Below are positions 1 through 8,862 of a DNA stretch of 64,000 nt, piece after piece. Source of the stretch: CAYQJS01 sp964417895 (GTDB lineage Bacteria; Chloroflexota; UBA6077; SHYK01); the NCBI GenBank assembly GCA_964417895.1, contig CAYQJS010000002.1, forward strand, positions 124,001 to 188,000. The letters are read 5' to 3'. The position numbers and the translations under genes were made by a program. The notes under the pieces were generated by a model. That model did no database searches. It was given only the letters and a program-made list of their open reading frames with translations, and was not told where the DNA came from. Position 1 is the stretch's first letter; each line of letters starts with the position of its first letter.

Positions 1-361
1 TGCCGATTGCGAAGTACGCGCCCCGCAATCGAAAGGTGGGTAGGCCGATCACCAGCGCCCCCGCGGCGGCGGCGGAGCCCCCGGCCAGGAAAGCGGCTGG
101 GAAGGGCACTCCCGCCGCCCAGAGCGTGCGCGTCACCAGCGCGCCGGTGCCGAAAAAGGCAGCATGGCCCAGGTTCACCTGGCCGGCGAAGCCGCCCAAC
201 ACGTTCCAGCTCTGGCCGAGCGTCACGTACAGTGTCAGGAGGAAGAGAAGGTTGAGCACGTCGGGCCGTTGGGTCACGGAGGGGATGAGGGCTGCTCCGG
301 CCAGAAGCAGCGCGAGCGAGGCCGGGCGGAGCCAACTGCGCCACGGAGCCGGCAGTCTCAT
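1..361 (-). CDS. livM: Branched-chain amino-acid ABC transporter permease LivM (N-terminal part, runs off window)
   Basis: Reading the minus strand from an ATG at 361 gives about 120 residues open to the window edge. After a hydrophobic first segment comes the family-typical stretch GFAGQVNLGHAAFFGTGA and then FRLRGAYFAIG, both characteristic of LivM permeases. LivM pairs with LivH to form the membrane channel for branched-chain amino acids or related substrates. It is the last visible gene of a minus-strand operon livJ-livG-livF-livH-livM. The gap to livH (about 230 bp) is filled by short inverted repeats. The C-terminal two thirds lie outside the window, so completeness cannot be judged. 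Confidence 0.88.
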   Translation of the reverse strand, partial: MRLPAPWRSWLRPASLALLLAGAALIPSVTQRPDVLNLLFLLTLYVTLGQSWNVLGGFAGQVNLGHAAFFGTGALVTRTLWAAGVPFPAAFLAGGSAAAAGALVIGLPTFRLRGAYFAIG

Positions 362-458
362 TGACGATTGCCCCTGAGGACCGTTTTCAATGCCATGCTG
401 AGTTGTCATGCCCCGATGTCTCGGGGCGCCACGAACAGATGAAAAAACCGCTCATGGT

Positions 459-520
459 GAGCCTGTCGAACCATCATCAGCCCGATGTGTGCTAGCCCAG
501 GCCCGCCCTTCGACAGGCTC
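459..520. repeat. Inverted pair of a short dispersed repeat (TTCGACAGGCTC)
   Basis: GAGCCTGTCGAA at 459-470 and its reverse complement TTCGACAGGCTC at 509-520 could fold as a long-loop hairpin between livH and livM. The same 12-mer recurs at 1568-1579 between livF and livH, so this is a dispersed intergenic repeat and not a gene-specific site. Function unknown; it may attenuate or stabilise the polycistronic message. Confidence 0.6.
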
Positions 521-595
521 AGGACGAGCAGTCGTTTCAGAGCAGAGCACGTCGCCGTAACCCTCAGGGTGAGCCCGGCTTTGGCTTCGAGCGCA

Positions 596-1474
596 TCACC
601 GTGCCCCGAACAGCCCCTGGGGTCTCAGCAAGAGCACGAGTAGGAAGAGCACGAGGCCAACCACCTCCCGATACGACGCGCCGATGGCCAGCACGCTGAG
701 GGCCTCGATGACGCCGAGCAAGATTCCCGCGCCGAAGACGCCGAAAATGCTGCCGAGCCCCGCCAGCACGACGACGATGAGCGCCTTGATCGTCCACGTG
801 AGCCCGATGCTGGGCGCGATGGTGAAGCCGATGCTCACCAGCGTGCCCGCTATTCCGGCGAGGGCGCTGCCCAGCGCGAACGTCAGGAGGTAGACACGGC
901 CCACATTGACGCCGGCCAGCTCGGCCGCCTCCCAATCCTCGGCCGTTGCCCTGATCGACTTCCCGACGTACGTGCGCTGCAGGAAGAGGTGCAGTGCGAC
1001 GATGGCGAGCAGGGCCGCTGCGAGGCCCCCGAGGCGCGTATACGGAAACGCGACGCCGAAGAGCTGAAGCCCGAGACCCGAGTACGCCGTATTGACCCCG
1101 CGCTCGTCCGCCGTCCACAGCTGGATGGCGACATTCTGAAGAATCAGCGCTAGCCCGAAGCCGATCAGGAGCGAGCTATTGATCTTCCTCTCTTCGTCGA
1201 GCCGCACCACGTGCCGGAACAACCCGGCATTGAGGACGAGCCCCAGCGCGAACAGGGCGGGCCCCGCGATGAGCAGGGACACGAAAGGATCGACGCGCCC
1301 GAGCGCGAAAAGCCAGAAGCTGGCATAGCCGCCCAGCATGAGCAGCTCGCCGTGCGCGACGTTGAGCACGCGCATGACGCCGAACACCAGGGCGAGGCCG
1401 ACCGCGGCGATGCCATAGAGCGCCCCGACGAAGACGCCGAAGACCAGGATCTGCAGAATGGGCTCGGCGCTCAT
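596..1474 (-). CDS. livH: Branched-chain amino-acid ABC transporter permease LivH
   Basis: A hydrophobic protein of about 292 aa with roughly eight membrane segments. The motif GLALVFGVMRVLNVAHGE near the N-terminus and the C-terminal run IKALIVVVLAGLGSIFGVFGAG are diagnostic of LivH-type permeases, and it ends with the usual LLRPQGLFG signature. It forms the inner-membrane pore with LivM. I chose the ATG at 1474 because it starts where family members start; a GTG at 1495 would add seven residues. About 120 bp of repeat-containing DNA separates it from livF. Confidence 0.92.
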   Translation of the reverse strand: MSAEPILQILVFGVFVGALYGIAAVGLALVFGVMRVLNVAHGELLMLGGYASFWLFALGRVDPFVSLLIAGPALFALGLVLNAGLFRHVVRLDEERKINSSLLIGFGLALILQNVAIQLWTADERGVNTAYSGLGLQLFGVAFPYTRLGGLAAALLAIVALHLFLQRTYVGKSIRATAEDWEAAELAGVNVGRVYLLTFALGSALAGIAGTLVSIGFTIAPSIGLTWTIKALIVVVLAGLGSIFGVFGAGILLGVIEALSVLAIGASYREVVGLVLFLLVLLLRPQGLFGAR

Positions 1475-1616
1475 GGCCCTGCCGTCACCGTTCACCGTTC
1501 CCAGGGATGCGGCCGCGGACTGTCATTGTTCTGAAATCCCCTCGCCCTCCGGGAGAGAGCCTGCCCGGAGCCTGTCGAAGGGGTTAGGGTGAGGGCGCTC
1601 CCTCCCGGGGCGTTTT

Positions 1617-2426
1617 TCATCCTTCCGTGGTGTCGACAGACGACATGGACAATTCTGAGCCTCTCGGCGACGAATCCGCTCCTCGCGGGGGCGGATGCTT
1701 CGCTTCTCCTGGGATTGGCGGGCGCTTGCCCAGGTAAGCTTGCTGGACGCGCTCATCGGACAGCAAGTCGGCTGCGGCTCCGTGCAGTGCGATGCGACCG
1801 TTCTCCATGACGTATGCGCGGTTGGCCAGTTCGAGGGCACGTCGCGCGTTCTGCTCCACGAGGAGGACCGTCACACCGCGCCGATTGACTGCCCCCAGCA
1901 CCTGGAAGATGCTCTCGACGACCAGTGGGGCGAGTCCCAGCGAAGGCTCGTCCAGGAGGAGAAGTTCGGGGAGGCCCATCAGTGCCCGGCCGATGGCGAG
2001 CATCTGCTGCTGACCTCCGCTCAATGTGGCGGCGGGATCGCTCGCGCGCTCGGCGAGGACGGGGAAGATGTCGTGGACCGAGCGGAGCGTCTCGAGCCGC
2101 GCGCGCCGCGCGCGAGGCGAGAACGCGCCCATCTCCAGGTTCTCCCGTACCGACATGCGACCAAACAAACGCCGACCCTCGGGGACCAGGATGACGCCCG
2201 CTGTCGCCATACGGTGCGCCGGGTGGCCGTCGACGCGAGCGCCCCTGAGATAGATGCCCCCTCCGCTCAGGCGATGAAGGCCCGCGATCGCTCGCAGGAG
2301 CGTGCTCTTGCCGGCGCCATTCGGTCCGATGAGGGTGACGATCTCTCCCTGGTCCACGCGGAGCGAGACCTCCCAGAGCGCCTGAAGGTCGCCGTAGTGG
2401 GCGTCGACGTCGGTAACCTCAAGCAT
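1617..2426 (-). CDS. livF: Branched-chain amino-acid ABC transporter ATPase LivF
   Basis: ABC ATPase of about 269 aa. Walker A GPNGAGKST lies near residues 34-42, followed by the signature LSGGQQQ and Walker B LLLLDEPS, then the D-loop and switch His-region equivalent VLLVEQNARRAL typical of LivF. It energises LivH/LivM uptake as a heterodimer with LivG. The start MLEVTDVDAHYG fits the family; a longer reading to 2447 is possible. The C-terminus carries about 35 extra low-complexity residues beyond the usual LivF length, apparently read through intergenic DNA. Confidence 0.92.
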   Translation of the reverse strand: MLEVTDVDAHYGDLQALWEVSLRVDQGEIVTLIGPNGAGKSTLLRAIAGLHRLSGGGIYLRGARVDGHPAHRMATAGVILVPEGRRLFGRMSVRENLEMGAFSPRARRARLETLRSVHDIFPVLAERASDPAATLSGGQQQMLAIGRALMGLPELLLLDEPSLGLAPLVVESIFQVLGAVNRRGVTVLLVEQNARRALELANRAYVMENGRIALHGAAADLLSDERVQQAYLGKRPPIPGEAKHPPPRGADSSPRGSELSMSSVDTTEG

Positions 2427-2461
2427 GGACGCTGGTCGGCGACACAAGGTTTGGTGAGCAA

Positions 2462-2575
2462 GCAGGATCCCCCCTCTCCCCAGCCCTCCCCCGCGAGGGG
2501 GGAGGGAGTATTTGCCTCTCCCCTCGCGGGAGAGGCCGGGCCGCGAAGCGGCTCGGGAGAGGGGGCATCCGACGC
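2462..2575. repeat. GC-rich palindromic intergenic repeat (CCCTCCCCC/GGGGGAGGG type)
   Basis: Contains the palindrome CCCTCCCCCGCGAGGGGGGAG near 2484-2504 and a second palindromic unit with CTCCCCTCGCGGGAGAGG near 2518-2535. Related units occur at about 21.75 kb, 25.3-25.4 kb and inside leuS at 28.2 kb. It lies between livF and livG in the same operon and may act on RNA folding or mark a dispersed REP-like family. Confidence 0.65.
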
Positions 2576-2594
2576 AAGCTAAGCAAAGCTTGTG

Positions 2595-3320
2595 TCATGG
2601 CGTACTGGTCCCCAGATACGCGTCGATCACGCGGGGGTCTTCAGCGACCGCGGAGGGATGGCCCTCGGCGATCGTCTCGCCGGCATTCATGACGACCACC
2701 CGGTCAGCCATCTCGAAAACGGTTTTCACCAGGTGCTCGACGAGGATGATCGCGACCCCGGAGCTTCGGACACGCTGGATGAGCTGCGTGGCGTCCAGGA
2801 TCTCGGATGGATTGAGGCCGGCCAGAAGCTCATCCAACAGAAGCAAGCGTGGCTGAGTGGCCAAGGCGCGGGCCAGCTCGAGGCGTTTGCGGCCCACCAG
2901 CGTGAAGCTCCTGGCGGGCGCCTGGGCGCGGTCGGCGAGCCCGACCTCGGCGAGGAGCCCCATGGCCTCGGCCTCCGCCTGTCGGCGATCGCGCGCCGGC
3001 TCACGGCCGTAAATCCGTCCGACCGCCACATTTTCCAGGGCCGACAGGTTCGGGAAGGGACGAACGAGTTGAAACGTGCGCCCGATGCCCAGGCGGCAGA
3101 GGTGTGAGGGCGACAGCCCGGTAACATCCTGGTCGCGGAACAGGATGCGACCGCTGTCGGGTCGGAAGACGCCCGCTATGCAATTGAATAGCGTCGTCTT
3201 CCCGGACCCGTTCGGCCCGATGAGCCCGACCATCTCGCCTTCGGCGACGGTGAACTGGACGTTACGTACAGCCGCGACGCCGCCGAAGTATTTCGAGACG
3301 ACCGCCAGCTCGAGGAGGAT
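2595..3320 (-). CDS. livG: Branched-chain amino-acid ABC transporter ATPase LivG, probably starting at a non-standard codon
   Basis: ABC ATPase with Walker A GPNGSGKTT, Walker B LLLLDELLAGLNP (LivG-specific 'AGLNP') and IILVEHLVKTVFEMADRVVVM. The family N-terminus (LLELAVVSKYFGGVAAVRNV) lies upstream of the first ATG at 3233, so the ATG-initiated 212-aa form would lack about 29 residues. In frame, the upstream region runs to a TAG at 3329-3327, which is also the livJ stop. The only plausible initiators between are ATC at 3320 or CTG at 3308. GAGAGG (3335-3330) sits 9 nt before ATC, good SD spacing. Either a rare ATC start is used, or an ATG has been mutated or misread. Confidence 0.82.
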   Translation of the reverse strand: MLLELAVVSKYFGGVAAVRNVQFTVAEGEMVGLIGPNGSGKTTLFNCIAGVFRPDSGRILFRDQDVTGLSPSHLCRLGIGRTFQLVRPFPNLSALENVAVGRIYGREPARDRRQAEAEAMGLLAEVGLADRAQAPARSFTLVGRKRLELARALATQPRLLLLDELLAGLNPSEILDATQLIQRVRSSGVAIILVEHLVKTVFEMADRVVVMNAGETIAEGHPSAVAEDPRVIDAYLGTSTP

Positions 3321-3326
3321 TCGCGC

Positions 3327-4622
3327 CTACCTCTCGCGCCAGGGTGGGGCAGGATAGGCGAGGGGAACGGACGCCTGGTCCCTCGGCCAGACGAGGACCT
3401 GACGGCCGTCCTGCCACTGATTGGCCACGTGCAATACCTGGCCGGTACCATCGGCGTTGAACTTTACCGGGCCGGCCACGGTCATCATGTCGGTCGAGGC
3501 GACGTTATCGCGAATGGCGTCGCGGTCGAGCCGCCCCGCGCGCTCCAGCGCGCTGGCCAGAATCTGCACCGATGCGTAGGCGCCACCCGTCAGAGCTTCA
3601 GGGGTCTTGTTGTATTTGGTCTGGTGGGCCTGCTTGAGGTGGTCCACGCCCGGAAACTTGAGGTCGGGACTCCAACCCGGCGCGAGGATGGCGTAGTCAC
3701 CGTCCCGGCCGAGGTTCTGGCTCCACACGAGGCCATCGGGCGCCCGGATGAGGAAGTAGAACCGGGCGTTGGCGTCCAGCTCCTTCATCTGTCTGACGAT
3801 GGCCATACCGTCGGGAGGCGTCGGGAGCGCCAGCAGCGCCTCCGCCCCGCTGTTGCGCGCGGCCAGGACCTGCGATGAGAAATCCTGGGAGCCAACGGCG
3901 TACTCCTCGTCGGCGACCACCTGGTAACCCCGCGCTTGCGCCTCCCGCTTCCACAGGTCGCGCAGCTCTACGCCCCAGTCCGTCCTCTCGGCAAAAATCG
4001 CCACGCGCGTCGGCTTCGGGCTCAGGCTGTCCATGATGTCGAACGTCATCTTCGCGAGGCCGAGCGACTTGGGGAACGGGGAGAACAGGTACTTCAATCC
4101 ACGCTGGTGGATCTGGTAGAGCGCGAACCCGACGCCCAGGTAGGCCGTCTTGTTCTTCTCCGCGATGGGCGCGGCGGCGGCGTGCAGGTCGCTTCCCGCC
4201 CCGCCGAGGTAGGCCGCGATGCCCTCGGCGAACACCGCCTCCATGCGCTGCACCGTCTTGGTGGGGTCGGACTCGTCGTCGAGCATGCGCAGCTCGAGGG
4301 GAACCTTCTTGCCGAACTCCCGGATGTTGACGCCACCGCCGCGGTTGATGTCGTCGACGGCCAGCTCGTAGCCGTTCCGGACCTGATCGCCGATCGCGCC
4401 GAAGCGCCCGGTAAGTGGTACGACGGCTCCGATCTTGATGGAGTCCGGCGCCGCGGCCGGCGCGCCCATCTGAGGCAGACACGCGGTGAGGGTGGCCACT
4501 ACCGTGGCGACGGCGACAGCCGAAAGAACCGTTGACAACCTCAGCGCCGTTGTCATCGGGACCGCAGAGATGGAGCGGCGCCTGCGATGTACGGATTCTC
4601 CAAAGCGCTTCATTGTTCGCAT
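3327..4622 (-). CDS. livJ: Branched-chain amino-acid ABC transporter substrate-binding protein LivJ-like
   Basis: Protein of about 431 aa with an N-terminal signal sequence ending in LTACLP, suggesting lipid attachment, followed by SIKIGAVVPLTGRFGAIGDQ, the hallmark of Peripla_BP_6 receptors. It binds the solute outside the membrane for LivHMGF. The ATG at 4622 is preceded by AGGGAGG at good spacing, which decides this start over a much longer open frame. It ends in frame with livG across a single TAG. The exact ligand cannot be read from sequence; amino acids, amides or aromatic acids are all possible for this family. Confidence 0.9.
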   Translation of the reverse strand: MRTMKRFGESVHRRRRSISAVPMTTALRLSTVLSAVAVATVVATLTACLPQMGAPAAAPDSIKIGAVVPLTGRFGAIGDQVRNGYELAVDDINRGGGVNIREFGKKVPLELRMLDDESDPTKTVQRMEAVFAEGIAAYLGGAGSDLHAAAAPIAEKNKTAYLGVGFALYQIHQRGLKYLFSPFPKSLGLAKMTFDIMDSLSPKPTRVAIFAERTDWGVELRDLWKREAQARGYQVVADEEYAVGSQDFSSQVLAARNSGAEALLALPTPPDGMAIVRQMKELDANARFYFLIRAPDGLVWSQNLGRDGDYAILAPGWSPDLKFPGVDHLKQAHQTKYNKTPEALTGGAYASVQILASALERAGRLDRDAIRDNVASTDMMTVAGPVKFNADGTGQVLHVANQWQDGRQVLVWPRDQASVPLAYPAPPWRER

Positions 4623-4648
4623 CTCGTGCCTCCCTGTGTCGATGTTCG

Positions 4649-5809
4649 CTAGCCCCAGAGCTCTTCCGACGCGAGCTCCGCGCCTTCGGCCATGGCCTGA
4701 AACTTCGCCCACACGATCTCGGGGTGCCCGACTCGTCCGCCCAGCCCACAGTCCGTCCCGGCGATCACGTTCTCGCGGCCGACTAGCCTGGCGTACCTGA
4801 CGAGCCGCTCCGCCACTAGCTGGGGGTGCTCTATGAAGTCGCTCGCGTGGCCCACCACTCCAGGAATGAGGATCTTTCCCTCGGGCAGCCTGACGTCCTC
4901 CCACACCCGCCACTCGTGATCGTGGCGCGGATTTGACGCCTCGATTGAATACGCGCCGGCGCGCACCAAGAGGATCAGGTCGACGATGTCTCGCAGCGGG
5001 ATGTCGTGTTTGTGAGGCCCATGATAGCTGCCCCAGCACACGTGGAGCCGTATTCGGTCGAGCGGGATGCCCCGCAGGGCGTGGTTGAGCGCCTCGATAC
5101 GGACCTGCGCGATCTGCCGATACTCCTCGACGCTTGTCTCTGGGTGTACCTGCCAGCCATCGGCCAGGTCTGGATCGTCGATCTGCAGCACGAACCCCGC
5201 GTCCACGATGGCCTGGTACTCCTCGTGCATAGCCTCAGCGATCGCAAAGACGAAGGCTTCCTCGCTGGGGTAGTACTGGTTCTTGAGCCAGTGCTCGATG
5301 GAACCTGGTGCAATCGCAGGCAGGAACGTGTCCTCGGGCTGCACGCCCTGGAGCGCCGCCCTGAAGTTCTCGATGTCTGCCTGCACGGCCGCCTGGCCGG
5401 TGTACGTGAGCGGTCCAAAGCAGGCGACCTGCATCCGACGGACCGTGGCCCGTTGGCCGGTGCTGGCGAAGCCACTTCGGGCGGCGAAATATTCAGGGAA
5501 CTCCCGCGAATCCCGGCCGGTTATCACGGAGACGTACGGTAGTGGCGGGTTCGGATCGAGCCCGCCGAGGCGGTCGCGAACGTAGTCGGTGAAGGTCGTC
5601 TTGCTGAGCTCACCGTCGTTGACGCAATCGATCCCGCACTCGAGCTGGCGCCGCACGACCTCTGCGACGGCCGTCCGCCCGCGATGGGCGAGCGCCATCG
5701 CATCGTAAGAACCCTCATCGCGCTTCGCCGTGACCATTGCCCGCAGGTCATCCGGGCGCGGCAAGCTGCCCGCGTGCGTGGTGAGGATCCGGTCGGTGCT
5801 GCGCTTCAT
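4649..5809 (-). CDS. Cobalamin-independent methionine synthase-like (MetE C-terminal domain) protein
   Basis: A stand-alone MetE C-terminal TIM barrel of about 386 aa. It has the N-terminal strand TTHAGSLPRP, an LHVCWGSYHGPH motif (His and Cys zinc ligands) and a late AGTDCGLGGR carrying the third Cys-type ligand. Such proteins transfer alkyl groups between thiols and other substrates; true MetE needs an additional N-terminal domain that is absent here. ATG 5809 follows a GGAGGAAGG SD. It sits 27 bp upstream of livJ on the same strand, so co-transcription with the transporter is likely and it may process the imported compound. Substrate unknown. Confidence 0.85.
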   Translation of the reverse strand: MKRSTDRILTTHAGSLPRPDDLRAMVTAKRDEGSYDAMALAHRGRTAVAEVVRRQLECGIDCVNDGELSKTTFTDYVRDRLGGLDPNPPLPYVSVITGRDSREFPEYFAARSGFASTGQRATVRRMQVACFGPLTYTGQAAVQADIENFRAALQGVQPEDTFLPAIAPGSIEHWLKNQYYPSEEAFVFAIAEAMHEEYQAIVDAGFVLQIDDPDLADGWQVHPETSVEEYRQIAQVRIEALNHALRGIPLDRIRLHVCWGSYHGPHKHDIPLRDIVDLILLVRAGAYSIEASNPRHDHEWRVWEDVRLPEGKILIPGVVGHASDFIEHPQLVAERLVRYARLVGRENVIAGTDCGLGGRVGHPEIVWAKFQAMAEGAELASEELWG

Positions 5810-5854
5810 TCTTAGTGGCCTTCCTCCTGGGAGTGCGGCCGAGAATGCCAATCT

Positions 5855-5965
5855 GTCATCTTGAGCGAAGCGAAGGATCTGTCACGAACGGAAGCTGCCA
5901 CGCGCAAACGCTACTCCAACCCCAGATCCTTCGACCTGCGGCCTCAGGATGACAGTTTTCGGCCG
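5855..5965. repeat. Imperfect inverted repeat between two minus-strand genes
   Basis: CTGTCATCTTGAG...GAAGGATCT near the left end is matched by AGATCCTTCGACC...CAGGATGACAG near the right end, giving a long imperfect hairpin between the MetE-like gene and the upstream binding protein. A related but shorter unit (TGTCATGCTGAGCG) lies at about 8158. The form suggests a non-autonomous palindromic repeat; it could also end the binding-protein transcript. Confidence 0.6.
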
Positions 5966-5970
5966 TGCTC

Positions 5971-7686
5971 CTAGCGCATCTCGAACTCGTGCATGTTCCA
6001 GTTGGGCAGCGTCTCCGTCGCGCCGATCTCGGGGCCGCGAAGCGCCACCGTGTGGGCGATCGGGAGGATGTTGAAATAAAGGAATAGACCGGGCAACTGG
6101 TCTGTGACGACCTTCATCATCTCGATGACCTGCTGGTCGCGCTGGGATCTCTCCAGCGTCGAGTTATACAGCCCCCACCAGCGCTCGAAATCCGGGTGCG
6201 ACCAGCCGCCCCTGTTGTTGCCGGCCCAGTTCCGCTGAGCGTTCGCGATCTGGGCTACGCTGAAGATATCCAGTTGCACCTCCCGTGTGCCGGTCGTGGT
6301 GGCGTACATGTCGGCGAAGGTGGTGCGTGATTCGTTCTGGCGAGCCGCCACCGCGGCCAGGACCTTGGGGTCCATGTCGATCCCGATGCGCGCCCAGGTG
6401 TCCTGGATAACCTCCATCTCGCGGACGAACAGCGGCGAGCCGTCCGCCAGAAACTCCGGGCGGAGCCGTTCGCCGGCGGCGTTGGCGAAAAACCCGTCGC
6501 GTTTGGTGAACCCGGCTTCAGCCATGAGCTGCTCGACCCGCCGCGCGTCGAATGGGTAGCGCGTAACCGCCCGCTCCACATCGTTCCAGTAGGACGTCTG
6601 GCGGGGCGTCCAGTGCTCCGACATCAGCCCTTGTCCCTCGAAAAGCGCCTCGTTGATGGGCTCGCGGTCGATAGCGTGAGCCAGCGCCCTCCGGACCCGC
6701 AGATCCGTCAGGGCCGGGGTCTTCAGGATCTCTGGGCGGAATTGGATGATGACCCAGTGGCGGTTGCCCGGCCGCATCAGCGCGACCCCGCGGTCGCCCA
6801 TCTGGCGCTTGATCTCAACCGCGTGCTCGAAGCGGATGCTGTTGTCCAAGGCCAGGTCCACTGACCCGGCGATCACGTTGGTCATCATCGTGTTCTCGTC
6901 GGGGATGAAGCGCACGGTCAGCCGGTCGATCTTAGGCCGGCCGAGCGCGTGTCCGTCGAAGGCCGATCCCTCGACAGAGGAGCCGGGCTCCCAGCGCTCG
7001 AGCTTGTAAGGGCCGAGTCCGACGTACTGTGTGGACCAGTAGGGATGACTCAGAAAGGTGTCCATCGTGGAAGGGTCCTGCTGATAGGCCGTGAAGGATG
7101 CGTCGAGGACCTGGCGGGGCAGTGCGTCCAGCTCCTCGGTCATCAGCGCTCCGGCATCGCCATAGAGACTGCGCCAGCGGATGACGAGGGTGCGAGGATC
7201 GGGCGCGAGCACCTCCTCCATCTGGTCCTGCGGACGCGAGGTGAACGCCCCCAGCCCCGGCGCGGTGTACACCTGGTAGGCAAAGACGAAGTCGTCCGCC
7301 GCAAGGGGCTGGCCGTCGTGCCAGGTGAGATTGGGCCGCAACCGGTAGGTCGTCTCCATCCGCCCGTCGGCGAATACCTTCCAGCTGTCGCTGTTCAGTT
7401 GGGGCAGTGACTCTGCGACGTAAGGACGCACGGCGCCGGCCCCGTCGACAACGGCAAGGGCTGCGTTGAAGGACCGCTTGGTGTATTGCGACGGTCCCCC
7501 CGCGACGCGCTTTGGAGAGAGATCGGTGACCTCGTAACGCACGCCCATCGTGAGCGTGCGGCTCACCCCCGGGCTTGACGCCGCCTGCGACGGCTGGCCC
7601 GATTGGTCAGCCCGTGGGGCGGGGGCGCAGCCGGCCAGCGCGATCGTCATCAGAAGAACCAGGGCTGGGACGAAGCTTTCGCGCAT
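5971..7686 (-). CDS. Family-5 (peptide/nickel-type) extracellular solute-binding lipoprotein
   Basis: 571 aa with a lipoprotein leader ending IALAGCAPAP. Mature features of SBP_bac_5 are YRLRPNLTWHDGQPL followed by DDFVFAYQVY, VGLGPYKLERWEPG with GRPKIDR, and VRRALAHAIDRE. It should bind an oligopeptide or other bulky solute outside the membrane and deliver it to an ABC importer. No permease or ATPase gene adjoins it; the nearest such permeases are at 16.6-18.7 kb. It closely resembles the island copy at 36 kb (shared GLGPY-LERWE-G and GRPKIDR blocks). A TATAGT at 7734-7729 may be its -10 box. Confidence 0.9.
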   Translation of the reverse strand: MRESFVPALVLLMTIALAGCAPAPRADQSGQPSQAASSPGVSRTLTMGVRYEVTDLSPKRVAGGPSQYTKRSFNAALAVVDGAGAVRPYVAESLPQLNSDSWKVFADGRMETTYRLRPNLTWHDGQPLAADDFVFAYQVYTAPGLGAFTSRPQDQMEEVLAPDPRTLVIRWRSLYGDAGALMTEELDALPRQVLDASFTAYQQDPSTMDTFLSHPYWSTQYVGLGPYKLERWEPGSSVEGSAFDGHALGRPKIDRLTVRFIPDENTMMTNVIAGSVDLALDNSIRFEHAVEIKRQMGDRGVALMRPGNRHWVIIQFRPEILKTPALTDLRVRRALAHAIDREPINEALFEGQGLMSEHWTPRQTSYWNDVERAVTRYPFDARRVEQLMAEAGFTKRDGFFANAAGERLRPEFLADGSPLFVREMEVIQDTWARIGIDMDPKVLAAVAARQNESRTTFADMYATTTGTREVQLDIFSVAQIANAQRNWAGNNRGGWSHPDFERWWGLYNSTLERSQRDQQVIEMMKVVTDQLPGLFLYFNILPIAHTVALRGPEIGATETLPNWNMHEFEMR

Positions 7687-7816
7687 GCCTACTACCTCCG
7701 CGCCGTGGAAATCGGGCTACCGGCGCTCACTATAGCCGGCTTTCGACTCGGACGGAAGATGACGCCGATGCGAGATCGGCTAGCAATTGGTTTGGGAGCG
7801 AGATGGCCCAAGTTCG

Positions 7817-8134
7817 TTAGTGGAGCAGGGCGACGAAGCCGAAGAGGGCCAGGAACCCAACGAATGTGAACATCGCTGTGGCGAGGCCGAAGACGAACAG
7901 CCCGGTGAACAGAGGGTGGTCGAACTTCAGGTGCATGTAGAACATGACGACGAGCGCGAACTTCAGAGCGGAGAGAGCGATCAAGGTCGGGGGGAGGATG
8001 GGCCGCAGTGCATTCATGTAGTAGACCGCCACCTCGATGGCGGTGATCATGCCCAATACCGCGGCGATGATGATGTATTGCCGCGCCTGCGGGTGCGGGT
8101 GCTCCGTCGCGTGACTCGGAACGTGCGCGCTCAT
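7817..8134 (-). CDS. ctaF: Cytochrome c oxidase subunit IV (prokaryotic COX4 type)
   Basis: 105 aa with three membrane segments. The signature ALKFALVVMFYMHLKFD matches the prokaryotic COX4 family (PF03626). The ATG at 8134 has GGGAG at suitable spacing; the longer open frame upstream is repeat DNA. Last gene of the ctaC-ctaD-ctaE-ctaF set, where it stabilises the oxidase complex. About 110 bp with a palindromic repeat lies between it and ctaE. Confidence 0.88.
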   Translation of the reverse strand: MSAHVPSHATEHPHPQARQYIIIAAVLGMITAIEVAVYYMNALRPILPPTLIALSALKFALVVMFYMHLKFDHPLFTGLFVFGLATAMFTFVGFLALFGFVALLH

Positions 8135-8247
8135 GGCTCTTACTCCCGCCTGCCCTGTCATGCTGAGCGTAAGCGAAGCATCTTGTGGCTTCGGTGGGCC
8201 GCGGGGGACCCGCGGCACCGTCGCGCCGCTCAGAGTGACGTGAAGGG

Positions 8248-8853
8248 CTAGATAGGTATCAAGTACACGACCGTAAAGATGATGATCCAGACGATGTCGA
8301 CAAAGTGCCAGTACAGCCCCGCGATCTCCACGTCCAGGCTCCTCGCCTGGCTCATCTGCCCCCGCCAGGCAAGGACGAAGAGCGACAGCAGCCACGCGAT
8401 CCCCAGGGAAACGTGCGCACCATGGAACCCGGTCAGCACAAAGAACGTCGAGCCAAAGATGCTGGTGCTGAGATTCAGCCCTTCGTGCCCGAAGGTGGTG
8501 AACTCGTAGACCTGCCCGCCGACGAAGACGAGTCCGAGCCCCGCCGTCGTTAGCAGCCAGATCTTCAGTCGCCGGATGTCGCCGCGCTGAATCGCCGCGA
8601 GCGCGAGGACCATCGCGAGGCTACTCATGAGGAGCGCGAACGCGCTGACCGAGGTGTAGGGAATGTCGAAGATATCGGAGGGCGTCGGATGGATCAACGT
8701 ACGCCCTCGGTATACGAGATAGGTGCCGATGAGCGAACCGAAGAACATACAGTCGGAGGCCAGAAACGCCCACATGAGCACCTTGCGCGTGTTGAGGCCG
8801 GTGCTGGTCGGGTGCTCCTCGACGTGGACTCGTGGCGCGACCGCTTGTGCCAC
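8248..8853 (-). CDS. ctaE: Cytochrome c oxidase subunit III
   Basis: 201 aa, about five membrane helices, initiating at GTG 8853 only 9 bp after ctaD. The late TGFHGAHVSLG stretch and the C-terminal GLYWHFVDIVWIIIFTVVYL are the standard COX3 signatures. The short five-helix form is usual for caa3-type bacterial enzymes. It completes the CtaC-D-E core in the cytoplasmic membrane. Confidence 0.95.
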   Translation of the reverse strand: MAQAVAPRVHVEEHPTSTGLNTRKVLMWAFLASDCMFFGSLIGTYLVYRGRTLIHPTPSDIFDIPYTSVSAFALLMSSLAMVLALAAIQRGDIRRLKIWLLTTAGLGLVFVGGQVYEFTTFGHEGLNLSTSIFGSTFFVLTGFHGAHVSLGIAWLLSLFVLAWRGQMSQARSLDVEIAGLYWHFVDIVWIIIFTVVYLIPI

Positions 8854-8862
8854 CCTCGTCCC

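Noticed and set aside
3697..4749. Minus-strand 350-codon frame overlapping livJ
   Set aside because: Alternative frame of the same strand, Arg/Gly-rich with no motifs; livJ frame carries the receptor signature and SD.
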